From Thermoleophilaceae bacterium (GTDB lineage Bacteria > Actinomycetota > Thermoleophilia > Solirubrobacterales > Thermoleophilaceae), in assembly GCA_013812005.1 (NCBI GenBank), contig JACCUE010000309.1, positions 1 to 6,040 of the forward strand: a DNA stretch of 6,040 bases, in the 5' to 3' direction. A program made the position numbers and the translations under genes. The notes below the pieces were generated by a model. That model was not told where the DNA came from and searched no databases. It saw only the letters and a list, made by a program, of their open reading frames with translations. This document shows, one piece after another, positions 1 through 5,597 of this stretch. Positions within the stretch are counted from its first letter, which is position 1. The number at the start of each line of letters is the position of its first letter.

Positions 1-1250
1 AACGGCGTCCCGCCGACGTCGTAGGTCCGCTCGTACATCTCGAACAGGTTGGCCACGTCGTCGTTGTCCTGGTCGTCCTCGCCGTCGAGCAGCCGGTCGC
101 CGTCGACGTCGGGATTCAGTGGGTCGAGGTCGGCGAAAGGCCGCACCGCGAAGGTCCCGTAGGGGGACTTGGGCCACGCAGGCACGGATTCGAGCCCGAG
201 GGTGGCCTTCCACCAGCCCTGGGTGCCCGGCCCGTGGGTCTCGTGGTAGTTGGTCACGCCGTCACGGTCGGCATCGCGCTCGTCGTCGCTCCACACGCCG
301 TCGTCACGGAGCTCGAGCCGGGCCGGGTAGGACGGCGGCGCGAAGGGGATGCCGAAGGAGGCGCTGCGAAAGGCGGGCACCGCGGGCGTCTCACCCGGTC
401 GGCTGGTCTGCGTGCCGTCGCTGTAGGCAAGCGGGGAGTTGGATTCCGGGGCCGCGCGGCCGGGGTCGAAGCCGCTGCCGACGTGACGCCACAGCGCGTG
501 CTCCTCGGCCATCGTCAGCGAGTCGCCGTCGAAGTCGACGCCGGCGTCGGAGGGGTCGAGCGGGTTCGAGAACGGCCGCCTGCCAGGGTAGGGGACGGCG
601 TCCTGGTTGAGATCGCGCGCGGCCCAGTACTCCCAGCCGTCCTCGAGGCCGTCGCCGTCGGTGTCCGCCTTGCAGGGGTCGGTCCCCACCGTGGCCTCCA
701 GCGCGTCGGCGAGCAGGTCGGCGTCGTCGTTGGCGTCGGTGCCGTCCGGAATGCCGTCCCGGTCGCAGTCGCCGCCGACGTCGCCACCGCCACCGGGGCC
801 CCCGGATTCCGGGGGCATCACCACGGGCGAGCGGCTCGTGGGGAGGTACGCGCTGAAGCGACGGCGGGTGAGCACGCGGACCCGGAAGCGGGTGGGAACG
901 AGGGCCCCGGCCCGGCGCACCATGAGCCGGTCGAGCGACAGCGGCAGCCTGACGGCCAGGCGCCTGCGCGAGGCGCTCAGCGGCTTGAGGAAGGACGTGG
1001 CACCCGCGGGGCTGCGCAGGATGACGGTGTTGGCCGGCCGGCGGGTGGAGAAGCGCCTGCCCTTGATGATCAGGCGCTCGCCGAGCTCGGGCTTCGCGGG
1101 AGTCACTGCGGTCACCACCGGTGGCGGGGGCTTCGGGCGCCTGTTCGCACCGTCGGCGGCCGCGGCCATGGCGAGGAGGGCGATGAGAGCGCAGGCAAGG
1201 GCGATGGAGCGCTTCACACCTACTCCACTCGGCCGGCGCGAAAGAACCAT
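1..1250 (-). CDS. Secreted TIG-like / EF-hand-loop (TSP3-like) protein, C-terminus outside window
   Basis: The minus-strand frame is open without interruption for 416 codons from ATG 1250 to the left edge, so the C-terminus is missing. Residues 12-32 form a signal peptide (KRS, then a run of Ala/Leu/Ile). Residues about 43-130 look like an IPT/TIG beta-sandwich domain (VTAVTPAKPELGERLIIKGRRF) and are strikingly Arg-rich. A Gly-rich linker (150-160) follows. From residue 161 there are EF-hand-like loops with Asp at positions 1, 3 and 5 and Glu/Asp at 12: DCDRDGIPDGTD (161), DTDGDGLEDGWE (196), DFDGDSLTMAEE (239), DADRDGVTNYHE (326), DVDGDRLLDGED (381) and DQDNDDVANLFE (393). Such loops bind Ca2+ in dockerin and thrombospondin type 3 families. 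C162 and C193 may form a disulfide. The ATG overlaps the upstream stop (TGATG) and has GAGGAG 11 nt away. GTG 1217, with GGAG 5 nt upstream and a compact MKRS signal peptide, is an equally credible start. Function is unknown; position in the pilus operon suggests a calcium-dependent surface or pilus accessory protein (inference). Confidence 0.88.
   Translation of the reverse strand, partial: MVLSRRPSGVGVKRSIALACALIALLAMAAAADGANRRPKPPPPVVTAVTPAKPELGERLIIKGRRFSTRRPANTVILRSPAGATSFLKPLSASRRRLAVRLPLSLDRLMVRRAGALVPTRFRVRVLTRRRFSAYLPTSRSPVVMPPESGGPGGGGDVGGDCDRDGIPDGTDANDDADLLADALEATVGTDPCKADTDGDGLEDGWEYWAARDLNQDAVPYPGRRPFSNPLDPSDAGVDFDGDSLTMAEEHALWRHVGSGFDPGRAAPESNSPLAYSDGTQTSRPGETPAVPAFRSASFGIPFAPPSYPARLELRDDGVWSDDERDADRDGVTNYHETHGPGTQGWWKATLGLESVPAWPKSPYGTFAVRPFADLDPLNPDVDGDRLLDGEDDQDNDDVANLFEMYERTYDVGGTP
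798..816. repeat. Short palindrome in the linker of the TIG/EF-hand gene
   Basis: Positions 798-806 (GCCCCCGGA) are the exact reverse complement of 808-816, around a single central base. The palindrome encodes the PPESGG junction between the TIG-like domain and the calcium-loop region. With no loop it would not form a good hairpin, and in GC-rich DNA coding for Pro and Gly it may be chance. Confidence 0.4.
1223..1226 (-). promoter_or_regulatory. Possible ribosome binding site for alternative GTG 1217
   Basis: GGAG lies 5 nt before GTG 1217 of the TIG/EF-hand gene, giving a protein that starts MKRSIALACALIALL, a textbook Sec signal peptide. This competes with GAGGAG at 1262-1267, which is 11 nt before ATG 1250. 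The sequence alone does not settle which start is used. Confidence 0.4.
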
Positions 1251-2158
1251 CAGTTCACCCGCTCCTCGTCGACGAATACGGGAAGTGGGCGCCTGCCGAC
1301 CGCGTCCGCCCTGGCCTGCGGGCTTCCGCGGCCGGTCCCTGACCCCTTCGCCGAGGCTCGGCCGCCCACCTCGACGCGGCGGATGCGCAGGAGGTCGAGC
1401 CGGTACGCGTTGCCGTCGGCGTCGGTGAAGTAGTGCTCGCTCTCGCCTTTCTTCGGCGAGAGGTAGATGTAGCTGCATGTGGCGGCGCTCGGGCGGCAGA
1501 TCCCCTCGCCCGCCTGGCTGAAGCGGGTGTCGAGCAGGAAGACCGCGCGCTTGCGGGTCGCGCTCACACCGAGGAAGACCACGACCGGGTTCTTGGCGCT
1601 GGGCAGCAGCTCGAGGCGTTGCACGGTTCGCCTGCGCTCTTCGCCCGTGCGGCCGAAGCGCACGTCGGCGACGTAGGTGAATGAGCGCCTGACGGGCTCG
1701 CCCGGCTCGACCGGCTCGACAGGCCCGACCGGGTCCGGCACGGGAGCGGGCTCGGGCGCCGTGACACCACCGCCGCCACCGCCACCGATGCTGCCCGGAT
1801 CAGGGCCGGCGCCGGTGGACACGCCCCCGAGCGGCGACTCGGGTTCGATCGCCGTGATCGGGTCGCCGTTGGCGTTGGGGCCGGCACGCATGCCGGGCGG
1901 CGGCCGGAACGGGTTGCGAGGGTCGAAGACCCCGAGGTCGGACCCCTCGCCGGCGCCCTCCTGGGCGGCGTCGACGATAGTCGGCTGGGACGTGCTTCCC
2001 GCAGCCACCGCCGGCGCGCCGGGGTCGCCCTCGGAGGACGAAGCGGGTTTGAGCATCACCACGGGGACGGCGATGAGGGCCACGAGCAACAGCACGGCGA
2101 CGGGCGCCAGCCGCTTCTCGCGCAGGTCGTGCCAAAGATCGAGGAGGAAGCCGGTCAT
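1250..2158 (-). CDS. PilP/GspC-like membrane-anchored pilus assembly protein
   Basis: The 302-residue protein has a short basic cytoplasmic N-terminus (LWHDLREKR), one transmembrane helix at about 17-36, a long disordered Pro/Gly linker (about 40-156, with seven glycines in a row at 125-131), and a compact beta-rich C-terminal domain (about 157-265) with a likely disulfide between C221 and C228. Inside the linker, FDPRNPFRP at 78-86 resembles the short RDPF(R)P signature near the start of PilP's ordered part. The topology (helix, proline-rich linker, small beta domain) is that of GspC of type II secretion; classical PilP is a lipoprotein, and no lipobox is present here. The ATG overlaps the pilO stop as ATGA, and I see no clear Shine-Dalgarno sequence, so coupled translation is likely. 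It is the fourth gene of the pilMNO operon, the slot pilP occupies in Gram-negatives. The role as alignment-complex component is inferred from position and topology; homology to PilP is unproven. Confidence 0.85.
   Translation of the reverse strand: MTGFLLDLWHDLREKRLAPVAVLLLVALIAVPVVMLKPASSSEGDPGAPAVAAGSTSQPTIVDAAQEGAGEGSDLGVFDPRNPFRPPPGMRAGPNANGDPITAIEPESPLGGVSTGAGPDPGSIGGGGGGGVTAPEPAPVPDPVGPVEPVEPGEPVRRSFTYVADVRFGRTGEERRRTVQRLELLPSAKNPVVVFLGVSATRKRAVFLLDTRFSQAGEGICRPSAATCSYIYLSPKKGESEHYFTDADGNAYRLDLLRIRRVEVGGRASAKGSGTGRGSPQARADAVGRRPLPVFVDEERVN
1262..1267 (-). promoter_or_regulatory. Possible ribosome binding site for ATG 1250
   Basis: GAGGAG lies 11 nt before ATG 1250 within the end of the PilP/GspC-like gene. 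The spacing is long but tolerable, and the TGATG stop/start overlap would let terminating ribosomes reinitiate here. Confidence 0.4.
1766..1786 (-). repeat. Seven-glycine codon run
   Basis: GGT and GGC codons repeat seven times in the linker of the PilP/GspC-like protein (residues 125-131). It is a simple-sequence tract that could vary in length between strains without changing frame. Confidence 0.6.
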
Positions 2159-3114
2159 GGCGTCGCGACGGCGGTGGGAACAGGGGTCGCGCCGCTCTCG
2201 GCGGGCGCGACGGGAGTGGCTGCCGGCGTGACGACGCCCGGGCCCTGGGGAGACGCACCGGCGGCGGTCCCCTCGGCCCGCGGCGCGAGGTAGACCGTCG
2301 CCTCGACCTCGGCCTTCAGCGCCGGAAAGCCGTCTTCCGCGGCGGTGAAGCTCAGACCGTCGATCGAGAGCAGGCGGCCCTGCACGAGCACCTTCTCATT
2401 GGAGACTCGCACGAAGCGCTTGAGACGGTGGAAGAAGTCCGCGAGCTCGAAGAACTTGCCGTCGAACTCGAAGGTGAGCGGCACGCACTCCAGCCCGGCC
2501 GCGCACGTCCCCGGCGCGGCGGGGGCGGCGGCGCCTCCGCCGACGGGCAGGCCACCCTGGGACGCGGGGGCCGAGGTGGAGGTGTCGGCGGGGTCGACGC
2601 CGCTGGCCGCAGCCGCGGCGCCGGTGTCGTTCGCGCTGTTGACCGCTCCGCCGGCCGTCTCGACCGTGCCCCCCGGGGCGCTCTGGGCCGGCACTCCGCC
2701 GGGCGCAGCGGGCGTCGTGCCCGTGCCGCCCGCGGCGCCGGGCTCAGCCGGAGGCTGGGCGACGGGTGCGGCGAGCGTGGGCTCACCGGCGGCGATCTTG
2801 GTGAAGGCGATCCCCGTTCCGCGCGCGGCGGAGTCGAGCTGCACCAGGAGGCTCGGCATGTCGACCTTCGCCGGCACGGCCTTGCCGAGGCGCACGAGCT
2901 GGGCGTAGTCTGCGGCGAAGCTGGTCTTGGCGGCACGGAGCTGGGCGAGCTGGGACTCGGCGCCATCGCGCGCCTGCTCCTGGGCCGCGAGGTTCTCGCC
3001 GGCCTTGACCGCCTCCTCGCGCTTGGGCGAGAGCGCCAAGAACCAGTAGGCGAGGATCACGACGACCGGCACGATCACCAGGACGATCTTGCGGTCACGG
3101 TCGGTGAGGCTCAT
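2155..3114 (-). CDS. pilO: Type IV pilus assembly protein PilO
   Basis: This 319-residue bitopic inner-membrane protein would pair with PilN to form the alignment subcomplex linking the cytoplasmic platform to the growing pilus. A transmembrane helix spans about 10-28, followed by a coiled coil (about 31-65, ending QLAQLRAAKTSF). The PilO core then starts with LVRLGKAVPAKVDMPSLLVQ (73-92) and GTGIAFTKI. The second half of the core, LTFEFDGKFFELADFFHRL (213-231), is the family hallmark for the strand and helix that place the ferredoxin-like fold. Between the halves lies an Ala/Gly/Pro/Thr-rich insert of about 90 residues (112-203), and a similar tail ends the protein, making it longer than the roughly 200 residues of proteobacterial PilO. 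C204 and C210 may form a small disulfide loop. The ATG overlaps the pilN stop (ATGA), which fixes the start. A purine-rich GGGGGGTGGAGG run immediately precedes it. In-frame sequence upstream of 3114 is only the shadow of pilN and pilM. Confidence 0.93.
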   Translation of the reverse strand: MSLTDRDRKIVLVIVPVVVILAYWFLALSPKREEAVKAGENLAAQEQARDGAESQLAQLRAAKTSFAADYAQLVRLGKAVPAKVDMPSLLVQLDSAARGTGIAFTKIAAGEPTLAAPVAQPPAEPGAAGGTGTTPAAPGGVPAQSAPGGTVETAGGAVNSANDTGAAAAASGVDPADTSTSAPASQGGLPVGGGAAAPAAPGTCAAGLECVPLTFEFDGKFFELADFFHRLKRFVRVSNEKVLVQGRLLSIDGLSFTAAEDGFPALKAEVEATVYLAPRAEGTAAGASPQGPGVVTPAATPVAPAESGATPVPTAVATP

Positions 3115-3788
3115 CCTCCACCCCCCAGCGAAGCCGGGACCCGGCGGCCCGCTCCGTCGACGACCGGCTCGGACGGTGTGAAGGCGACGATCACGCTGAA
3201 CGAATAGAAGGAGCCGCAGTCGCCGCTGTCGGAGGCGGAGTCGCTCGACCCCTTCGCAGACTCGGTCAGCGACACGTCCTGCACGCGGTAGAGCTCTCGC
3301 AGGCGCACCATCAGCTGAGCGACGTCGGGCTGGCGCGGGGCGCAGCCCAGGAGCGTGGCCGAAGGCCCGATGGCCGTCGTGGCCGTCGCGGCCGTGGCAG
3401 TCGCGGCGGCATCCGGGAGCACGGATGCGTCGACCTGCGAGAGGTAGGTGCGACCCGGCAGCACGAGGGCGAGCTCGCGGACGAAGCGCTCCCAGTCGAA
3501 GCGCGCCTCGGCGAGGCTCGTGACCGAGGCCACCCGGACCTGCTTGATCTGGCTGAAGTTGGCGAAGGCGCCGAGCGTGGCGATCTCGGCCTGCGCGGCC
3601 TGAGCGTCGCGCTGGGCCTGCGCCGCGGCGTCCTCGCGCGAGCTCACCTGGTTGGCGCTCAGCACGTAGAAGCCCACCATCGCGAGCGCCACGGCCAGCA
3701 CGCCGAGGACGGCGTACGCGCTCCCCGGGCGCTCGCCGCCCGCACGGCGCGGGCGGTGCTCGTCCGGGAGAAGGTTGACGGGCTTCAC
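3111..3788 (-). CDS. pilN: Type IV pilus assembly protein PilN
   Basis: The 225-residue protein begins MKPVNLLPDEH: the NLLP box (residues 5-8) is the conserved cytoplasmic tail that docks in the PilM groove. A transmembrane helix follows at about 24-45, then a coiled coil (about 50-72), then the extracytoplasmic ferredoxin-like domain with the family pattern FDWERFVRELALVLPGRTYL (97-116) and GCAPRQPDVAQLMVRLREL (148-166). An Ala/Thr-rich loop at 126-139 and a Ser/Asp-rich loop at 180-190 are lineage decorations. C149 and C191 are the only cysteines and may pair. The start is GTG 3788, overlapping the pilM stop as GTGA, with GGAG 7 nt upstream. An in-frame ATG exists far upstream at 4775, but that extension is pilM read out of frame and has no pilus-protein features. 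PilN sits between pilM and pilO, the canonical order, and would heterodimerise with PilO in the membrane. Confidence 0.94.
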   Translation of the reverse strand: MKPVNLLPDEHRPRRAGGERPGSAYAVLGVLAVALAMVGFYVLSANQVSSREDAAAQAQRDAQAAQAEIATLGAFANFSQIKQVRVASVTSLAEARFDWERFVRELALVLPGRTYLSQVDASVLPDAAATATAATATTAIGPSATLLGCAPRQPDVAQLMVRLRELYRVQDVSLTESAKGSSDSASDSGDCGSFYSFSVIVAFTPSEPVVDGAGRRVPASLGGGG

Positions 3789-4717
3789 GCGGCGGCTCCG
3801 AGGGCCAGCCCGGCCGCGACCGTGTAGCGGTAGGGATCGTCGGCCTCCGGCAGGCCGTCGCTGTCGAGGCCGGGAAGCGGGTCGGCCACACGCGACGGGA
3901 TCGCGATGCGCTCGCCGAGCGCGGCAATCAGCGCCGCCTCGCCGGCACCGGGGCCCGAAAGGACGATCTCGCCGACGTCGAGCGCGCCGGGCTGGCCGCG
4001 GTAGTAGTCGATCGACAGGCCGATCTCGTCGGCAAGGACGGTCGCGGCAGCCCCGGCATCCCCGCCCTCCCACGGCGCGGACATCGAGCGGGTGAACACA
4101 CAGGCCTCGCCGACGGCAACCGCCAGGTTGACGACGCCGCCGAGGTGGCAGTGCACCCGTGCCTGCTCGCCGACCTCGCCGCCATGCGCGAGGGCGCGCA
4201 CGAGGGCGAAGGCGTCGAGGTCGATGCCCTGTGGGCGCAGCCCGGCAGCGCGAACGGCATCGGTCAGCTGGGAGACCATCGTCCTGCGGGCGGCGACGAC
4301 GACGACGCGCATCCGCTCCACCCCGTCCGTGCGCTCGAAGCCCGCGATCTGGTGGTCGAGCACCGCCTCGTCGAGCGGCATCGCAATCGCCTCGGAGGCC
4401 TGGAAGCGCACGGCCGCCTCGCGCTCGGCGCGATCGTCGATGCGCGGCAGCTCGATCTGGCGCACCACGATCTGCTGGTTGGAGACACCGAGGTGCACGT
4501 TGGGGGGCAGGTCCTCGCGCTTGAAGAAGTCGCGCAGCGCCTCGGCGAGGCGATCGCCGTCCGCGACCTCGCCGTCGGCCATGAGCCCGCGGGGGAGGTC
4601 CGTCGCCGCGGCGCGGTCGATGCGGTCGCCGCTCGCTGACACGGCGGCCATGTAGGCGCCGTCGATGTCGAGACCGACCGACCCCGTCCCTGAGTTCTTT
4701 CGAAGTTTGAACGCCAT
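3785..4717 (-). CDS. pilM: Type IV pilus assembly protein PilM (actin-like)
   Basis: This 310-residue protein has no signal peptide or membrane helix and belongs to the PilM/FtsA actin-like ATPase fold. It would form the cytoplasmic platform that binds the PilN NLLP tail and relays PilB/PilT motor status. The N-terminal GLDID at 15-19 corresponds to phosphate-1 (family GLDIG). VHLGVSNQQIVVRQIELP (74-91) and REAAVRFQASEAIAMPLDEA (99-118) are the typical PilM 1C-region pattern. RVVVVAARRTMV (137-148) leads into the second half. EIVLSGPGAGEAAL (250-263) and the terminal YTVAAGLALGA (298-308) match the nucleotide-binding end of the family. The phosphate-2 strand reads HCHLGGVVNLAV (189-200), where DIG followed by Thr/Asn is expected, so a key Asp looks replaced by His. 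The ATG has GAGGAG only 2 nt upstream, after a sigma-28-like promoter. It is the first gene of the pilMNO operon. Identification is firm; ATP binding is uncertain. Confidence 0.94.
   Translation of the reverse strand: MAFKLRKNSGTGSVGLDIDGAYMAAVSASGDRIDRAAATDLPRGLMADGEVADGDRLAEALRDFFKREDLPPNVHLGVSNQQIVVRQIELPRIDDRAEREAAVRFQASEAIAMPLDEAVLDHQIAGFERTDGVERMRVVVVAARRTMVSQLTDAVRAAGLRPQGIDLDAFALVRALAHGGEVGEQARVHCHLGGVVNLAVAVGEACVFTRSMSAPWEGGDAGAAATVLADEIGLSIDYYRGQPGALDVGEIVLSGPGAGEAALIAALGERIAIPSRVADPLPGLDSDGLPEADDPYRYTVAAGLALGAAA
3796..3799 (-). promoter_or_regulatory. Ribosome binding site of pilN
   Basis: GGAG lies 7 nt upstream of GTG 3788, inside the last codons of pilM. With the GTGA overlap it supports the GTG as the true pilN start, in place of in-frame ATGs far upstream that lie within pilM. 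Confidence 0.65.
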
Positions 4718-4824
4718 GGCTCCTCGCTCTCTTATCGGCCCTGCGCCCGCCGAACTTGAGCCAGGGCCGGGCCACCGGGCGCCGACGGCGGCGACCGGGC
4801 AGGCCGGGCGCGCCAGGGACGCTT
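4718..4824. other. Intergenic region between pilD and pilM
   Basis: This 107-nt gap is the only clear break in the gene series. Its pilM-proximal part holds the sigma-28-like promoter and the ribosome binding site. Its pilD-proximal part (4761-4824) is almost pure G+C, with four CCGGGC hexamers and a small 5-bp stem (4780-4784 with 4789-4793, loop ACGG). There is no T-run after any stem, so I cannot call a terminator for pilD, and read-through into pilM remains possible. Confidence 0.7.
4732..4760 (-). promoter_or_regulatory. Sigma-28 family (FliA/SigD/WhiG-type) promoter of the pilM operon
   Basis: On the minus strand the -10 element GCCGATAA occupies 4739-4732 and is a perfect match to the sigma-28 consensus. 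The -35 element CTCAAGTTC is at 4760-4752. TCAA (4759-4756) lies 16 nt from the -10, and CTCA (4760-4757) lies 17 nt away. The family consensus is TAAA, about 15 nt, then GCCGATAA; actinobacterial FliA sites are known with CTCA as the -35. The match falls in the only sizeable intergenic gap and in the correct orientation, with the -10 ending 14 nt before the pilM ATG. It would start transcription a few bases ahead of the pilM ribosome binding site. The assignment is by sequence match only. Confidence 0.8.
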
Positions 4825-5580
4825 CTAGCTCAGGAAGTTGTCGAGGTAGACGTCGACGAGCTCTGGGCCGGCGAGCACTCCCGCGAGGCCCCCGAGCGCC
4901 AGGAACGGCCCGAACGGGATGCCGGTCTTGCGAGCGTCCGCGCCCTCACGGGCGATGCGCACGAGCCCCGCGACGGTGCCCGAGAGGAATGCGACGAACA
5001 GGGCCGGTACCACCGCGGCCCCGAGGAACAGCCCCATGACGCCCGCCAGCTTGACGTCCCCCATCCCCATCCCGGCGGGTTGGGCGAGCGCGGCGAGCAG
5101 CAGGCCGGTGAACGCCGCACCGCCCGCGATCAGGGCCGCGGGCAGCTCGCCGGTCGCGACCACGGCGGTGATTGCCACCGCGTAGACCGCTGCCGGCAGG
5201 ACGATCGCGTTCGGAATGATGCGGTGGTCGAGGTCGATGAATGCCACCGCGACGAGGATCGCGAGGAACGGCAGCTCGATCGCCAGCGTCTCGTCCACCC
5301 CGCGCGCGAGCGCGGCGCCCGCGAACGCCGCCGCGGTCAGCGCCTCGACGAGCGGGTAGCGCGCCGAGATCGGCTCCGCGCAGTGACGACAGCGCCCGCG
5401 CAGGAGCAGCCAGGAGACGACCGGGACGTTGTCCAGGGCGCGCACCGATGTTCCGCAGGCGGGGCAGCGCGAGCCCGGCGACACGATCGACTCGCCGCGC
5501 GGCACGCGGTGGATGACGACGTTCAGGAACGAGCCGATGACGGCGCCGAGCACGGCGATGAGGGCGACCGCGGCGACCAT
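4825..5580 (-). CDS. pilD: Prepilin peptidase / N-methyltransferase PilD (A24 family)
   Basis: The 251-residue polytopic membrane aspartyl protease would cleave type III signal peptides of prepilins at the cytoplasmic face and methylate the new N-terminus. The methyltransferase-side domain contains GSFLNVVIHRVPRGESI (16-32) and two zinc-type cysteine pairs, C39-x2-C42 and C64-x2-C67, followed by RYPLVEALT (74-82). Catalytic aspartates lie in DLDHRIIPN (116-124) and in GMGD (172-175, D175) followed by VKL. PFGPFLALGG near the end (222-231) is also typical of the family. About seven to eight hydrophobic segments are visible, and the length is normal. ATG 5580 is the only reasonable start, because an in-frame TAA lies just upstream in the 17-nt spacer after the preceding gene. 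No good Shine-Dalgarno sequence is seen, so it probably relies on translation of that gene. It is separated from pilM by a promoter-bearing gap, so it likely belongs to the upstream transcription unit. Confidence 0.95.
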   Translation of the reverse strand: MVAAVALIAVLGAVIGSFLNVVIHRVPRGESIVSPGSRCPACGTSVRALDNVPVVSWLLLRGRCRHCAEPISARYPLVEALTAAAFAGAALARGVDETLAIELPFLAILVAVAFIDLDHRIIPNAIVLPAAVYAVAITAVVATGELPAALIAGGAAFTGLLLAALAQPAGMGMGDVKLAGVMGLFLGAAVVPALFVAFLSGTVAGLVRIAREGADARKTGIPFGPFLALGGLAGVLAGPELVDVYLDNFLS

Positions 5581-5597
5581 CGGGCTGAGAGCTTAGG

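Noticed and set aside
1191..1193. Lipobox cysteine (C20) in the signal peptide of the TIG/EF-hand protein
   Set aside because: The preceding residues are I-A-L-A with no Leu/Val/Ile at -3, and the cysteine lies in the middle of the hydrophobic core, so lipidation is unlikely.
234..1433. Long plus-strand open frame of 399 codons, with overlapping ones nearby
   Set aside because: It is antisense to the uninterrupted TIG/EF-hand frame, has Arg/Gly/Val-rich low-information sequence and no domain pattern; such frames are expected in GC-rich DNA.
3115..3927. N-terminal extension of the PilO frame up to 3927
   Set aside because: It runs through pilN and the end of pilM out of frame; the ATGA overlap and the immediate membrane helix place the start at 3114.
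3789..4775. N-terminal extension of the PilN frame up to an ATG at 4775
   Set aside because: The extension is pilM in another frame and is Arg-rich nonsense; the NLLP box and ribosome binding site place the start at GTG 3788.
4718..4824. Riboswitch (for example c-di-GMP) in the pilD-pilM gap
   Set aside because: No GEMM-type conserved bases or paired stems are visible, and the promoter lies too close to the ATG to leave room for an aptamer downstream of the start site.
4761..4824. Rho-independent terminator after pilD
   Set aside because: Only a 5-bp GC stem is present, with no following U-run on the transcript strand.
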